A DNA stretch of 42,297 nucleotides from Tannerella sp. (GTDB lineage: Bacteria; Bacteroidota; Bacteroidia; Bacteroidales; Tannerellaceae). The first letter of the stretch is position 1; each line of letters starts with the position of its first letter. The DNA lies in assembly GCA_031285685.1 (NCBI GenBank), contig JAITVS010000181.1, positions 1-42,297 on the forward strand, in the 5' to 3' direction. This document shows, piece after piece, positions 17,712-28,798 of this stretch. Below the pieces are notes generated by a model, which was not told the DNA's origin, searched no databases, and was given only the letters and a program-made list of their open reading frames with translations. A program made the position numbers and the translations under genes.

Positions 17712-19775
17712 ATGAAGAAGATAATTTTATCAACTATGACAGCATTAATGATTACATCTTGTGCCAATAACAGCAATAAGGAATCAAATGAAAATGCAAC
17801 GGTAAGTACTGAAAAAACAAACTACACGGTTGACCGTTTCGCGGATATAGAAGTTCTACGTTACGAAGTTCCGGAATTTGAAACATTAACGCTCCGGCAA
17901 AAACAATTGCTATACCATCTTTCGGAAGCGGCTCTTATGGGGCGTGATATCCTGTTCGACCAGAATAACCGCTACAATCTCGCCATCCGCCGCACATTGG
18001 AAGCTATCTACCTGGAATATCAGGGCGACCGTGACGATCAACAGTTCAAAGCGCTGGAGACATACCTTAAATGTGTATGGTTTGCCAACGGCATTCATCA
18101 CCACTATGCTGAAGATAAGTTCGAACCGGGTTTTACAAAAGATTTTTTCACTGCATGTATCGGACAGATAGACCAATCACACCTCCCTTTTCGCAAAGGG
18201 CAATCGAAAGAACAATGGCTGGAAGGAATCATACCGGCGATCTTCGATCACAACGTAATGCCGAAACGTACGGTACAAAGTGGTGATAAAGACATCCTTC
18301 GGGCTTCGGCCAATAATTACTACGAGGGTGGCATAACACAAAAAGAAGCAGTGGATTTTTATGCAAAAATGAAAAAACCGGGCGACAAAACCCCTATATC
18401 TCTCGGACTTAACAGCCGACTCTCGAAAGAAAACGGACAATTAAAAGAAAAGGTCTGGAAAGTCGGAGGACTTTATACGGAAGCAATCGAAAAAATTGTC
18501 GGCGAACTTGAAAAAGCCGTTTATTTCGCAGAAAATGAAGTCCAGAAAGCCGTTATTGAAAAACTCATCGAATACTACAATACCGGTGACCTGAAAACTT
18601 TTGATGCTTATGCTATATTATGGGTACAGGATGTTCATTCCGATATTGATTTCGTCAATGGTTTTACGGAAACATACGGTGATCCGCTCGGCATGAAAGC
18701 CAGCTGGGAAGCTACCGTCAACTTCATCAACAAGAAAGCAACCAAACGGACTAAAATAATCAGCGATAACGCTTTATGGTTTGAAGAAAACTCCCCGACA
18801 GATCCGCGCTTCAAAAAGAAAGAAGTAAAGGGTGTCAGTGCCAAAGTAATTACTGTTACAATGCTCGGAGGCGACTGCTATCCTGCGACACCGATTGGTA
18901 TCAACCTTCCCAATTCAAACTGGATCCGGGAACAGTACGGCTCAAAATCCGTAACCATTGAAAACATAACGGAAGCCTATGATAAAGCATCGCAGGGAAG
19001 CGGATTCAGCGAAGAGTTTGTGTGGAGTGACACCGAACGGGAACTTATGAAAAAATACGGGTTTACCACCGATAATCTCCATACGGATCTTCACGAATGT
19101 CTGGGACATGGCTCCGGCATCATACTTCCCGGTGTCGATCCCGACGGACTCGGAGCGTACAGTTCCACACTCGAAGAAGCGCGCGCCGACCTTTTTGCTT
19201 TATATTACCTGGCGGATAAAAAACTGATTGAACTGGGATTACTGAATGACGCGGACGCGTATAAATCCGAGTATTACAAATTTATGATGAACGGCCTTAT
19301 AACGCAGTTAGTACGTATACAACCGGGCAAAAATATAGAAGAGGCACACATGCGCAACCGTCAGCTTATTGCCGGATGGGTTTATGAAAAAGGAAAAGCG
19401 GACAATGTTATCTCGTTTGAAAAACGTGAAGACAAAACCTATGTCGTCATCAACGATTATGAAAAACTTCGTACACTGTTCGGAGAATTGCTGTCTGAAG
19501 TCCAACGCATCAAAAGCGAAGGCGATTTTGATGCCTGTAAGTTACTTGTGGAAAATTATGGAGTCAAAGTAAACCGAACTTTACACGACGAAGTCCTGAT
19601 GCGTTATGCACGCTTGAATCTCGCTCCGTATAAGGGCTTTGTTAACCCCATTATGAAAACGATTAAAAATGAAAATGGAGAGATCACGGATATTGCCCTT
19701 GAGTATACAGAAGGATATGCAGAACAAATGCTCCGGTACAGCAAAAAATACTCTTTTTTACCGACATACAATTGA
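17712..19775 (+). CDS. Dipeptidyl peptidase III family (M49) lipoprotein
   Basis: 687 residues. The N-terminus is a lipoprotein signal (LMITSC with the lipidation cysteine near 17), followed by a Ser/Asn-rich linker, so the enzyme should be periplasmic or surface tethered. The M49 zinc motif HECLGH is at 461-466, and LEEARAD at 487-493 supplies the third zinc ligand in the glutamate helix. Length and motif spacing (22-27 residues between the motifs) fit Bacteroidetes DPP III, which removes dipeptides from oligopeptide N-termini. It stands alone between mnmA (divergent) and the fur-type gene downstream. Homologues are sometimes mislabelled dihydrofolate reductase in databases; nothing here supports that. 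Confidence 0.92.
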   Translation: MKKIILSTMTALMITSCANNSNKESNENATVSTEKTNYTVDRFADIEVLRYEVPEFETLTLRQKQLLYHLSEAALMGRDILFDQNNRYNLAIRRTLEAIYLEYQGDRDDQQFKALETYLKCVWFANGIHHHYAEDKFEPGFTKDFFTACIGQIDQSHLPFRKGQSKEQWLEGIIPAIFDHNVMPKRTVQSGDKDILRASANNYYEGGITQKEAVDFYAKMKKPGDKTPISLGLNSRLSKENGQLKEKVWKVGGLYTEAIEKIVGELEKAVYFAENEVQKAVIEKLIEYYNTGDLKTFDAYAILWVQDVHSDIDFVNGFTETYGDPLGMKASWEATVNFINKKATKRTKIISDNALWFEENSPTDPRFKKKEVKGVSAKVITVTMLGGDCYPATPIGINLPNSNWIREQYGSKSVTIENITEAYDKASQGSGFSEEFVWSDTERELMKKYGFTTDNLHTDLHECLGHGSGIILPGVDPDGLGAYSSTLEEARADLFALYYLADKKLIELGLLNDADAYKSEYYKFMMNGLITQLVRIQPGKNIEEAHMRNRQLIAGWVYEKGKADNVISFEKREDKTYVVINDYEKLRTLFGELLSEVQRIKSEGDFDACKLLVENYGVKVNRTLHDEVLMRYARLNLAPYKGFVNPIMKTIKNENGEITDIALEYTEGYAEQMLRYSKKYSFLPTYN

Positions 19776-19800
19776 TATCTCAAAAAAAAGAGTATCTTTG
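19771..19800 (+). promoter_or_regulatory. Promoter of the fur-purA unit
   Basis: ATTG (19771-19774) and TATCTTTG (19793-19800) are 18 bases apart, one short of the preferred 19. The promoter starts inside the last codons of the M49 gene, whose stop is at 19773-19775, and lies 32 bases before the regulator's ATG. Confidence 0.5.
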
Positions 19801-19832
19801 TTCGGTGGTTTTTAATCTATTTATTAACAAAA

Positions 19833-20321
19833 ATGGACTCAACATATAACAATGCTGATACATTGCAAAAATCGTTTTCCGATTACCTGAAAAACAAAAA
19901 GCTCAGAAATACGGCTGAGCGTGATGCTATATTCACAACAGTATGCCAGACAAAAGATCCGTTTACACTTGAAATGATCTGGCAACAATTGGAAAATACA
20001 AATTTTCATGTAAGCCGCGCTTCTGTTTATAATACAATGGAATTGTTACTTGACGCAAATATTGTCGTGCGCCATCAGTTTACCAGCGCCATTGTACAAT
20101 ACGAACTCAAATACATTGCCGAACAACATAATCATGTGATATGTACGCATTGTGGTACAGTACGTAAGATAAAAATTGATAAGGTGAACGTTCTTTTTAC
20201 AGACTATAAAATACCTAAATTTACACCGGAATATTATTCGCTATATTTTTATGGTATTTGTTCAAAATGTAAATTCCGGAAGGCACAGGAAAAGGTACAA
20301 ACAAAAAAAACAAAATATTAA
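19833..20321 (+). CDS. Fur-family transcriptional regulator
   Basis: 162 residues. A winged-helix DNA-binding domain (about 15-90, with the recognition stretch SRASVYNTMELL) is followed by the dimerization domain. Four structural zinc-type cysteines are visible as C104-x2-C107 (HNHVICTHCG) and C143-x2-C146 (CSKC). Family members sense iron, zinc or peroxide; the C-x2-C pairs indicate a structural zinc site, but the sensed signal cannot be assigned. Its stop lies four bases before purA, so both are read as one transcript from the promoter at 19771-19800. Confidence 0.88.
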   Translation: MDSTYNNADTLQKSFSDYLKNKKLRNTAERDAIFTTVCQTKDPFTLEMIWQQLENTNFHVSRASVYNTMELLLDANIVVRHQFTSAIVQYELKYIAEQHNHVICTHCGTVRKIKIDKVNVLFTDYKIPKFTPEYYSLYFYGICSKCKFRKAQEKVQTKKTKY

Positions 20322-20325
20322 AATA

Positions 20326-21600
20326 ATGAAGAAAGTCGATGTTTTATTAGGATTACAATGGGGTGATGAAGGAAAAGGCAAAGTCGTTGACGTTCTGACA
20401 CCCAGATATGATGTGGTAACACGTTTTCAGGGAGGGCCGAATGCCGGACATACACTTGAATTCGAAGGTAAAAAATATATTCTCCGGTCTATCCCTTCAG
20501 GAATATTCCAAGGAGGAAAAGTCAATGTGATCGGCAACGGGGTTGTTCTTGACCCGATCCTCTTCAAAGAAGAAGCAGTCAGCCTTGCCGAATCCGGATA
20601 CGATATCATGAATCAACTTTATATATCGAAGAAAGCACATCTTATCATGCCCACACACCGCATACTTGACGCAGCGAACGAATCCGCAAAAGGAACGGGA
20701 AAAATCGGCACTACGGGAAAAGGCATAGGGCCTGCATATACGGACAAAATCAGTCGCAATGGACTTCGTGTAGGAGACCTGCTCCACGATTTTGATAAAA
20801 AATATGCAGCAGCAAAATTACGCCACGAAAATATGTTGAGGGCGATGAATTATGGTTACAATATAGCCGAATTGGAAAGAGAGTGGTTCAAAGCGCTGGA
20901 ATATCTGAAAAAATTCAGTTTCATCGACAGTGAACATGTAGTCAATGAATTTCTCCAGAATGACAAATCCGTATTGGCAGAAGGAGCGCAAGGCACTATG
21001 CTGGATATTGATTTTGGTTCATACCCGTTCGTGACATCATCCAGTACAATTTGTGCCGGATGCTGCTCCGGTCTGGGCATCGCTCCGCGCAATATCGGCG
21101 ATGTATACGGCATATTCAAAGCTTACTGCACACGTGTAGGTAGCGGTCCATTTCCAACCGAACTACATGATAATACCGGTGAAGAAATATGCGAACGTGG
21201 CCACGAATACGGCTCCGTAACCGGTCGTAAACGTCGTTGCGGATGGATAGACCTGGTTGCTTTACGTTATGCCATCATGATAAATGGCGTAACCAAACTG
21301 ATCATGATGAAAAGCGATGTTTTAGATACATTCGATAAAATAAAAGCCTGCGTTGCCTATCGCATCAATGGTGAAGAAGTGACAAAATTTCCGTTTGAGG
21401 TTGCAGAAGTTGACGTTGAGCCCATATATACCGAAATAGACGGTTGGAATACCGACATGACAGAAATGAAAAGCGAAAATGAATTTCCGGAAGAGTTTAA
21501 TTCTTATTTGTCATTTCTTGAAGAGGAACTCGGCGTACCCATTGTAATTGTATCGGTAGGACCTGATCGTGAACAGACTATCTCAAGGGAAGATTTATAA
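20326..21600 (+). CDS. purA: Adenylosuccinate synthetase
   Basis: 424 residues from the ATG at 20326. A longer in-frame start at 20251 is rejected because it lies inside the preceding regulator gene and adds a low-complexity Lys-rich tail. The GTP/IMP site motif GDEGKGK is at 13-19 (catalytic Asp14) and the GPNAGHTL segment carries the catalytic His. VGSGPFPTEL, TGRKRRCGW and the C-terminal VGPDREQTI are conserved. It joins IMP and aspartate in AMP synthesis. Co-transcribed with the Fur-type regulator; a strong terminator follows. Confidence 0.97.
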   Translation: MKKVDVLLGLQWGDEGKGKVVDVLTPRYDVVTRFQGGPNAGHTLEFEGKKYILRSIPSGIFQGGKVNVIGNGVVLDPILFKEEAVSLAESGYDIMNQLYISKKAHLIMPTHRILDAANESAKGTGKIGTTGKGIGPAYTDKISRNGLRVGDLLHDFDKKYAAAKLRHENMLRAMNYGYNIAELEREWFKALEYLKKFSFIDSEHVVNEFLQNDKSVLAEGAQGTMLDIDFGSYPFVTSSSTICAGCCSGLGIAPRNIGDVYGIFKAYCTRVGSGPFPTELHDNTGEEICERGHEYGSVTGRKRRCGWIDLVALRYAIMINGVTKLIMMKSDVLDTFDKIKACVAYRINGEEVTKFPFEVAEVDVEPIYTEIDGWNTDMTEMKSENEFPEEFNSYLSFLEEELGVPIVIVSVGPDREQTISREDL

Positions 21601-21625
21601 TCAAGTATCCGTATTTGTTTCATAA

Positions 21626-21656
21626 AAAGGTTGCCGTAACAGCAACCTTTGTTTTT
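21626..21656 (+). terminator. Intrinsic terminator after purA
   Basis: AAAGGTTGC (21626-21634) pairs with GCAACCTTT (21642-21650) around a 7-nt loop and is followed by GTTTTT. It separates the fur-purA unit from the peptidase-hisS pair. Confidence 0.8.
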
Positions 21657-21709
21657 GGCAAGGTTTTTGTCCTGTTACTAAATGATTATCAATTTTAAAA
21701 TTAAAGATT

Positions 21710-22393
21710 ATGTCAATGTACACGTTATATTGGGTTATATTCGGAGCAATTGCCTTATTCAGTTGGCTCGTATCAGCTAATTTGCAACATAAATTCAAAA
21801 AATACTCAGAAACTCCGCTTCGGATGAGCGGAAGGGAAGTTGCAGAAAAAATGCTGCATGACAATGGAATTTATGATGTACAGGTTACTTCAACCCCCGG
21901 ACATCTGACGGATCATTTTAACCCTGCGACAAAAACCGTTAACCTCAGTGAAGCGGTATATAATCAGTATAATGTAGCAGCAGCAGCTGTTGCAGCGCAT
22001 GAATGCGGACATGCCGTACAACATGCAACAGCATACGCACCATTGAAAATGCGTTCGGCACTTGTTCCTGTTGTCAGCTTTTCGTCCAATATCGTTCAAT
22101 GGGTATTATTGGGCGGTATGTTACTTCTAAATGTTTTTCCGCAATTATTACTGCTCGGAATCGTACTTTTCTCACTGACAACACTATTCAGTTTTATTAC
22201 TTTACCGGTGGAAATTGATGCCAGCAAAAGAGCGATCGCATGGCTGAGCAACGCCGGAGTAACAAACGTAGAAACGGCCGGTATGGCCAAAGGCGCTCTG
22301 CGTTCGGCTGCATATACCTATGTAGTAGCAGCACTCGGCTCACTTGCAACATTGCTTTACTATGTTGTCATATTCTTAGGCCGGAGAAGATGA
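21710..22393 (+). CDS. Membrane zinc metallopeptidase (Zn_peptidase_2 / YugP type)
   Basis: 227 residues, the normal size for this family. An N-terminal membrane helix (about 5-23) precedes the zinc motif HECGH at 97-101 within AAHECGHAVQHA. Two further hydrophobic hairpin segments (about 118-160) and a C-terminal helix (about 200-222) suggest a peptidase embedded in the inner membrane. The family's substrate is not established. It is followed after 27 bases by hisS with no terminator between, so the two are probably co-transcribed. Confidence 0.87.
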   Translation: MSMYTLYWVIFGAIALFSWLVSANLQHKFKKYSETPLRMSGREVAEKMLHDNGIYDVQVTSTPGHLTDHFNPATKTVNLSEAVYNQYNVAAAAVAAHECGHAVQHATAYAPLKMRSALVPVVSFSSNIVQWVLLGGMLLLNVFPQLLLLGIVLFSLTTLFSFITLPVEIDASKRAIAWLSNAGVTNVETAGMAKGALRSAAYTYVVAALGSLATLLYYVVIFLGRRR

Positions 22394-22420
22394 TTTTTCG
22401 AATAAAGATGATTTAAATTA

Positions 22421-23785
22421 ATGGCACAGAAACCTTCTATTCCGAAAGGAACCCGTGATTTTTCGCCCATAGAGATGGCGAAACGCAACTATATTTTCGA
22501 TACGATTCGTGAAGTTTATAATCTTTATGGTTTTCAGCAGATAGAAACCCCTGCTATGGAAAACCTCTCCACACTCATGGGCAAGTATGGAGAAGAGGGT
22601 GACAAGTTGCTTTTTAAAATATTAAATTCCGGCGATTACCTGGAAAAGTTTACGGATCAGGAATTACTTGAAAAAAACTCGATTAGGTTTGCAACAAAGG
22701 CTTGTGAAAAAGGCCTCCGCTATGACCTGACAGTTCCTTTTGCACGCTTTGTTGTACAACACCGGAACGACATCTCGTTTCCATTCAAGCGCTATCAGAT
22801 ACAACCTGTCTGGCGAGCCGACCGACCGCAGAAAGGACGTTACCGTGAATTTTACCAGTGCGACGGGGATGTCGTCGGTTCCGACTCGCTTCTTAATGAA
22901 GTCGAATTTATTGAAATTATGGATGAGGTGTTCCATCGCCTTGACATCCGTGTATGCATTAAGGTAAACAACCGCAAAATTCTTTCAGGCATCGCTGAAA
23001 TGATCGGAGAAGCGGATAAAATAACAGATATCACGGTAGCCATTGACAAACTTGACAAAATAGGCCTCGGGAATGTAAATGAAGAGCTCCGGAGCAAAGG
23101 TATTTCCGAACAGGCTTTAACATTATTGCAGCCTGTCATCATCATGAAAGGGAGTAATCGTGAAAAACTTGCCATACTCAAAGAGGCGTTGAAAAACTCC
23201 GGAACCGGACTCAAAGGCATTGAAGAGATGGAATATATACTCGGACACGTTGAAAAACTACCGCTAACATCCGAGGTTGAAACAGACCTGACGCTGGCAA
23301 GAGGGTTAAATTATTATACAGGTACTATTTTCGAAGTGAAAGCGCTTGATGTGGAAATCGGCAGTATCACCGGTGGCGGACGGTACGACAATCTTACCGG
23401 TGTGTTTGGCATGGAAGGTGTTTCGGGTGTCGGCATATCATTTGGAGCTGACCGCATTTATGATGTCCTTAACCAGCTTAATTTATACCCGGCAGACTCA
23501 TTGAAAACAACACAGGTTCTATTTGTCAACTTCGGAGAAGCAGAAGTCTCCCACCTGTTACCCGTCATAGCAAAAATACGTGCGGCAGGTATACGCACGG
23601 AAATCTATCCGGAAGCCGGCAAGATGAAAAAACAAATGGGATATGCCGATTCAAAGAAAATACCATATGTCGCACTTGTTGGCGAAAATGAAATCTCTGA
23701 GAATAAAATCAATCTAAAGAATATGCTTTCCGGAGAACAAAAATTAGTATCCTCCGAAGAATTAATAGAAATTTTGTCACATTAG
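22421..23785 (+). CDS. hisS: Histidyl-tRNA synthetase
   Basis: 454 residues. Class II synthetase: the N-terminal KGTRDF start, motif 2 around [14 protein letters not shown], the histidine-specific loop [14 protein letters not shown], motif 3 GGGRYDNL with the GISFGADR segment, and a C-terminal anticodon-binding domain from about 355 onward ending EELIEILSH. It charges tRNA-His. Slightly longer than the E. coli enzyme, as usual in Bacteroidetes. It follows the membrane peptidase gene and precedes the groESL operon. Confidence 0.96.
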   Translation: MAQKPSIPKGTRDFSPIEMAKRNYIFDTIREVYNLYGFQQIETPAMENLSTLMGKYGEEGDKLLFKILNSGDYLEKFTDQELLEKNSIRFATKACEKGLRYDLTVPFARFVVQHRNDISFPFKRYQIQPVWRADRPQKGRYREFYQCDGDVVGSDSLLNEVEFIEIMDEVFHRLDIRVCIKVNNRKILSGIAEMIGEADKITDITVAIDKLDKIGLGNVNEELRSKGISEQALTLLQPVIIMKGSNREKLAILKEALKNSGTGLKGIEEMEYILGHVEKLPLTSEVETDLTLARGLNYYTGTIFEVKALDVEIGSITGGGRYDNLTGVFGMEGVSGVGISFGADRIYDVLNQLNLYPADSLKTTQVLFVNFGEAEVSHLLPVIAKIRAAGIRTEIYPEAGKMKKQMGYADSKKIPYVALVGENEISENKINLKNMLSGEQKLVSSEELIEILSH

Positions 23786-23833
23786 TCATCCGCGCACTGC
23801 AAAAATGACAGCATTTTCTCTTAGAATAATTTT

Positions 23834-23849
23834 TGGCACGATATTCGTA
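23834..23849 (+). promoter_or_regulatory. Sigma-54-like element upstream of groES
   Basis: TGGCACG-ATAT-TCGTA carries a perfect -24 half of the RpoN consensus (TGGCACG-N4-TTGCA), but the -12 half matches only at T, G and the final A (TCGTA). No full Bacteroidetes -7 box is nearby; TACATTTA (23874-23881) is one base off. Either could be the real groESL promoter. The match may be by chance. Confidence 0.3.
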
Positions 23850-23912
23850 TAAGAATGTGTGCATACTAAAATATACATTTATATAATTATAAACTTTAAA
23901 CTTTTAAAAATC

Positions 23913-24182
23913 ATGAGTATTAAACCATTAGCAGACAGAGTGCTTATTAAGCCGGCAGATGCAGAAGAAAAAACGGCAAGTGGTATTATCATTCCCGATT
24001 CAGCAAAAGAAAAGCCTTTGAAAGGTGAAGTAATTGCAGTAGGTAAAGGAACAAAAGACGAAGAAATGGTCCTTAAAGAAGGAGACCAGGTTTTGTATGG
24101 CAAATATGCAGGTACCGAGATTGAACTTAACGAGAACAAATATCTGATCATGCGTCAGTCTGATGTACTCGCTATTATCTAA
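23913..24182 (+). CDS. groES: Co-chaperonin GroES
   Basis: 89 residues from the ATG at 23913 ([10 protein letters not shown]). An in-frame ATG at 23859 is rejected because it adds an Ile-rich stretch not found in the family. The mobile loop ([14 protein letters not shown]) and the conserved [13 protein letters not shown] and [13 protein letters not shown] parts are all present. It forms the heptameric lid on GroEL. groEL follows 40 bases downstream, so the standard groES-groEL operon is intact. No CIRCE inverted repeat was found upstream. Confidence 0.97.
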   Translation: MSIKPLADRVLIKPADAEEKTASGIIIPDSAKEKPLKGEVIAVGKGTKDEEMVLKEGDQVLYGKYAGTEIELNENKYLIMRQSDVLAII

Positions 24183-24213
24183 ACTTCAACATTCAAAATA
24201 AACAATAAAATAA

Positions 24214-25863
<1,650 letters not shown>

Positions 25864-25888
25864 TTCCAACCCTCAAACAATATTCCAG

Positions 25889-25924
25889 CGGATTGTTCTT
25901 TTTTAAGGACAATCCGTTTTTTTT
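25889..25924 (+). terminator. Intrinsic terminator after groEL
   Basis: CGGATTGTTC (25889-25898) pairs with GGACAATCCG (25907-25916) with one G-T pair and an 8-nt loop, followed by eight T residues (25917-25924). It is the strongest terminator seen in the window. Confidence 0.85.
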
Positions 25925-25950
25925 ATGTGTGATAATCAAATTTTATCACG

Positions 25951-25958
25951 TATATTTG
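25951..25958 (+). promoter_or_regulatory. -7 box of the HTH regulator gene
   Basis: TATATTTG matches TAnnTTTG and lies 37 bases before the start codon at 25996. No good -33 box stands 19-21 bases upstream. Confidence 0.4.
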
Positions 25959-25995
25959 TATTGTGTAAATTTATTTCGCCAAAAAAGGAGGTAGT

Positions 25996-26967
25996 ATGAA
26001 ACACGAAGCACTTTATTATCGTTTTGTGGAAGAAATAACACGAAAAATACCACAAAAGACCGCAATCGTAAATACCCTTGCTGAGATATTAAACATCGAC
26101 AAAGAGGTCATCTCTAATAAATTGCAGAGTGAAATACCTTTCACTTTTGATGAAGCGATGAAAATCTCCAGACAGTTGGGAATTTCCCTGGATAATCTGG
26201 AAATATCGACTTCGTCAATATTAAAGCCCTCCAAATTCAGGCAAATCGAATACATTAACCCTGCAGAATCGGATTTTGCCTTGTTGAAGGAAATGACTAA
26301 AATTCTGAAATCTTTCAAAAAGTTTCCTGACCCCGAAGCCGGTGAAATTACCAATATATTGCCTCAACCGTTATATCTTACATACGAATACATTTCCAGA
26401 TTTTATCTGTTCAACTGGAAATACCAATCCAATAGACAGAATAAACCTACCCCTTATAAAGATATAATTATTTCGGATAAATTAAAAAAAGCCCAGAATG
26501 AATATGTAAAATGGGCAAAAATTTTACATGCCGAATATATTTTTGACCGCCTGCTTTTCCACTATTTAGTTACTGAGATTAAATATTTCTATTATATCGG
26601 TTTAATTACTAATGAAGATATTCTGCTGATAAAACAGGACTTACTAAAAATACTGGAGGAAATTGACACATTATCTTGTACCGGATTCTTCAAAGAAACA
26701 GGCAAAAGTGTTAACATTTATGTTTCAGATGTAAATATCAGCACCAATTACATTTATGTAGCTACACCGGATTATCAGTTAACCATAATAAAAGCATTCA
26801 TAATCAACGGCATTGCATCAACGGATAAACAAACATTTGAAGAACTGAAAAGCTGGATGAAATCCGTCAAACAGCAATCCACATTAATTACCAGATGCGG
26901 AGACAAAGACAGAATTGATTTTATAGAAAAACAACAAAGAATCATAGAAAGTTTATCGCAACTATAA
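25996..26967 (+). CDS. Putative helix-turn-helix regulator of unknown target
   Basis: 323 residues. The first about 70 residues look like an XRE/BetR-type HTH: IVNTLAEILNID-KEVISNKLQSE is followed by FTFDEAMKISRQLGISLDNL. The remaining about 250 residues are helical with many aromatics and contain no domain I recognise and no membrane segment. An AGGAGGT Shine-Dalgarno sequence (25986-25992) lies four bases before the ATG, unusual in a phylum that mostly ignores SD pairing. It is a single-gene unit between the groEL terminator and a convergent glycosyltransferase remnant. Bacteroidales genomes hold many paralogues of similar size, but their targets are unknown. Confidence 0.65.
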   Translation: MKHEALYYRFVEEITRKIPQKTAIVNTLAEILNIDKEVISNKLQSEIPFTFDEAMKISRQLGISLDNLEISTSSILKPSKFRQIEYINPAESDFALLKEMTKILKSFKKFPDPEAGEITNILPQPLYLTYEYISRFYLFNWKYQSNRQNKPTPYKDIIISDKLKKAQNEYVKWAKILHAEYIFDRLLFHYLVTEIKYFYYIGLITNEDILLIKQDLLKILEEIDTLSCTGFFKETGKSVNIYVSDVNISTNYIYVATPDYQLTIIKAFIINGIASTDKQTFEELKSWMKSVKQQSTLITRCGDKDRIDFIEKQQRIIESLSQL

Positions 26968-27015
26968 ATCAAGCTGATACTGATAATAGTATTCCTGTTT
27001 TATATTAGGCAATTA

Positions 27016-27231
27016 TTATATACCAATCGACACCAAAGTCAGGTTAATACGATCGTCCGTATCCCTACAGGAATGTAAAATTGACCTAGTATTATCTGTT
27101 GAGCCATCATCAATAATGATAAATTCAAAATCTCTGTAAGACTGATTTAATATACTGTGAACAGATTCCCGAATGTATTTTTCACCATTGTAGACCGGCA
27201 TTATAACTGAAATAACCGGTTGACGTCCCAT
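27016..27231 (-). pseudogene. N-terminal fragment of a family 2 glycosyltransferase
   Basis: From the ATG at 27229-27231, about 71 residues show the start of a GT2 GT-A fold: VISVIMPVYNGEKYIRESV, then SILNQSYRDFEFIIIDDGST with the nucleotide-binding IDDGS. It stops soon after, where the family would continue with the DxD metal site and acceptor region. No continuation is visible in any frame downstream (26968-27015). It is a deletion remnant unlikely to be active. An upstream in-frame ATG at 27282 is possible. A minus-strand -7 box (TATTTTTG, 27316-27323) may once have driven it. Confidence 0.6.
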
Positions 27232-27445
27232 CGTACTCCTTTCGGAACGGATATTGTCTTCAAATGATTTTATATTCCACATTCTTTATTATCGTTTTTC
27301 ATAATATTTTTCTAACAAAAATATTTCTTTTGCGTTCGAAATACCGGACGGAATAAAAAAACTCATTTTTTCCGTAGGGTTTTTGGCTTCCTGCCGATCA
27401 TATAAACAAAGAGAAGCTTATTATTAATCTTAAAAGATCATTTAT

Positions 27446-28720
27446 ATGAAAACAAAACGTTTATTATCGGTATTCCTGATGTTGGCCATTGCTTTATTAA
27501 GCAACAGAATGGCTGTGAATGCACAGGAAAATGAAACCACGGATTTCTATACGATCAGTGGTGTTGTTAAGGACAAGAATACGAAAAAGGTGATCGAATA
27601 TGTGAACATATCGGCAGTCGGCACCAATGTCGGAACAATCACAAATGAAGACGGGGAATTTTCTCTTAAAATAAGTAATACACTTAATGTTAAAGAGATT
27701 CAACTCTCCTGTATCGGGTACTATAACGCATTAATTACTATTTCTAAAAACAATAAGGAGGGACAAACCTTCTTTCTGACTCCGGAATCCTTTCTTCTGA
27801 GTGAAGTACAGGTATTCAGTTGGCGTAATCCCCGGGATCTGGTGAAAGCAGCCGTCGATAAAATAGGAGACAATTACGCTATGACTCCCAATATGCTGAC
27901 CGGGTTCTATAGGGAAACGATCCAGAAACGCCGGAAATATATCAATATCTCCGAAGCTGTGATCGAAATATATAAAGGAGGATATGATCTGCCGGCCGAC
28001 AGAGATCAGGTTAAAGTACTCAAAGGGCGTAAATTGATAAGTCCTAAATTATCCGATACCCTGAGCGTTAAATTCCTCGGAGGCCCGAACATGCCGGTAT
28101 TTCTGGATATGGTCAAGAATCCGGACATCCTGTTGGATAAAGAAATACTCCAATTTTATTCATTCAAAATGGGTGAAGCGACTTCTATCGATGACCGTTT
28201 ACAATATACGGTCCGTTTTGAGCCCCAGATGATCATCGAGTATCCGCTTTATATCGGAACATTATATATTGACAGGGAAACACTATCATTTACACGTGCA
28301 GAATTCAGAATGGAGATGCATGACAAGCAGAAAGTCACGGATGCAATCCTGAAAGAAAAACCTAAAGGATTGCGGTTCACTCCCGAAGAAGTTTTGTATG
28401 TTGTTACCTACAAGCAACAGGAAGGTAAAACATATCTGAATTATATACGAAACGAAATAAAATTCAAATGTGACTGGAAGCGTAAGTTATTTGCAACGAA
28501 CTATGCCGTAACCGGAGAAACGATCATTACCGACAGAAATGATCAGAATGTATCCCGCATACCTAACAAGGAAACATTTTCCATACGTCAGTCGTTAAGT
28601 CAGGAAGTTGCGCTGTACCAGGATGAAAACTTCTGGAGCAACTACAACATCATCGAACCGACCGAATCGTTGGAAAGTGCGGTTAACAGATTAAAAAAAC
28701 AACACTTAAAGTCACAATAA
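27446..28720 (+). CDS. Carboxypeptidase-like regulatory domain protein, paralogue without STN
   Basis: 424 residues. A signal peptide (about 1-26, ending VNAQ) leads into a carboxypeptidase-D-like regulatory (CarbopepD_reg_2) domain at about 38-115 with the typical ISGVVKDKNTKKVIEYVNI and GTITNEDGEFSLKI strands. Residues about 125-424 form an unassigned domain shared with the protein at 30272-31837: NYA-x2-P-x2-LT-x-FYRE, then IYK-x-GY and DQVK. Its late part (LYIGTLYIDRETLSFTRAEF) has the strand pattern of LolA/LolB-like folds. It has no plug or barrel. Placed just before the ECF sigma gene, it is a candidate regulon member or part of the cassette. Function is unknown. Confidence 0.6.
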   Translation: MKTKRLLSVFLMLAIALLSNRMAVNAQENETTDFYTISGVVKDKNTKKVIEYVNISAVGTNVGTITNEDGEFSLKISNTLNVKEIQLSCIGYYNALITISKNNKEGQTFFLTPESFLLSEVQVFSWRNPRDLVKAAVDKIGDNYAMTPNMLTGFYRETIQKRRKYINISEAVIEIYKGGYDLPADRDQVKVLKGRKLISPKLSDTLSVKFLGGPNMPVFLDMVKNPDILLDKEILQFYSFKMGEATSIDDRLQYTVRFEPQMIIEYPLYIGTLYIDRETLSFTRAEFRMEMHDKQKVTDAILKEKPKGLRFTPEEVLYVVTYKQQEGKTYLNYIRNEIKFKCDWKRKLFATNYAVTGETIITDRNDQNVSRIPNKETFSIRQSLSQEVALYQDENFWSNYNIIEPTESLESAVNRLKKQHLKSQ

Positions 28721-28778
28721 TTTTGTGATCCTGCCGGTTTGCACATAAAAATAAATGTAAGCTGTGTTCCGGAACTAA

Positions 28779-28798
28779 AAAATAAGTATACTTATTTT
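28779..28798. promoter_or_regulatory. 20-bp perfect palindrome over the ECF sigma promoter
   Basis: AAAATAAGTATACTTATTTT is a perfect 20-bp palindrome whose right end covers three of the four -33 bases (28796-28799) of the promoter for the sigma gene. A dimeric regulator bound there would block RNA polymerase. It is A+T-rich, so chance cannot be excluded, but no comparable palindrome was noticed at the other promoters. Confidence 0.5.

Noticed and set aside
20251..20325. 25-residue N-terminal extension of PurA
   Set aside because: Lies within the regulator gene in another frame; PurA proteins begin at MKKVDVLLGLQWGDEG-like sequence.
23786..23912. CIRCE/HrcA operator upstream of groES
   Set aside because: The GGCAC...GTGTGC half-sites around 23835-23862 do not match TTAGCACTC-N9-GAGTGCTAA in sequence or spacing.
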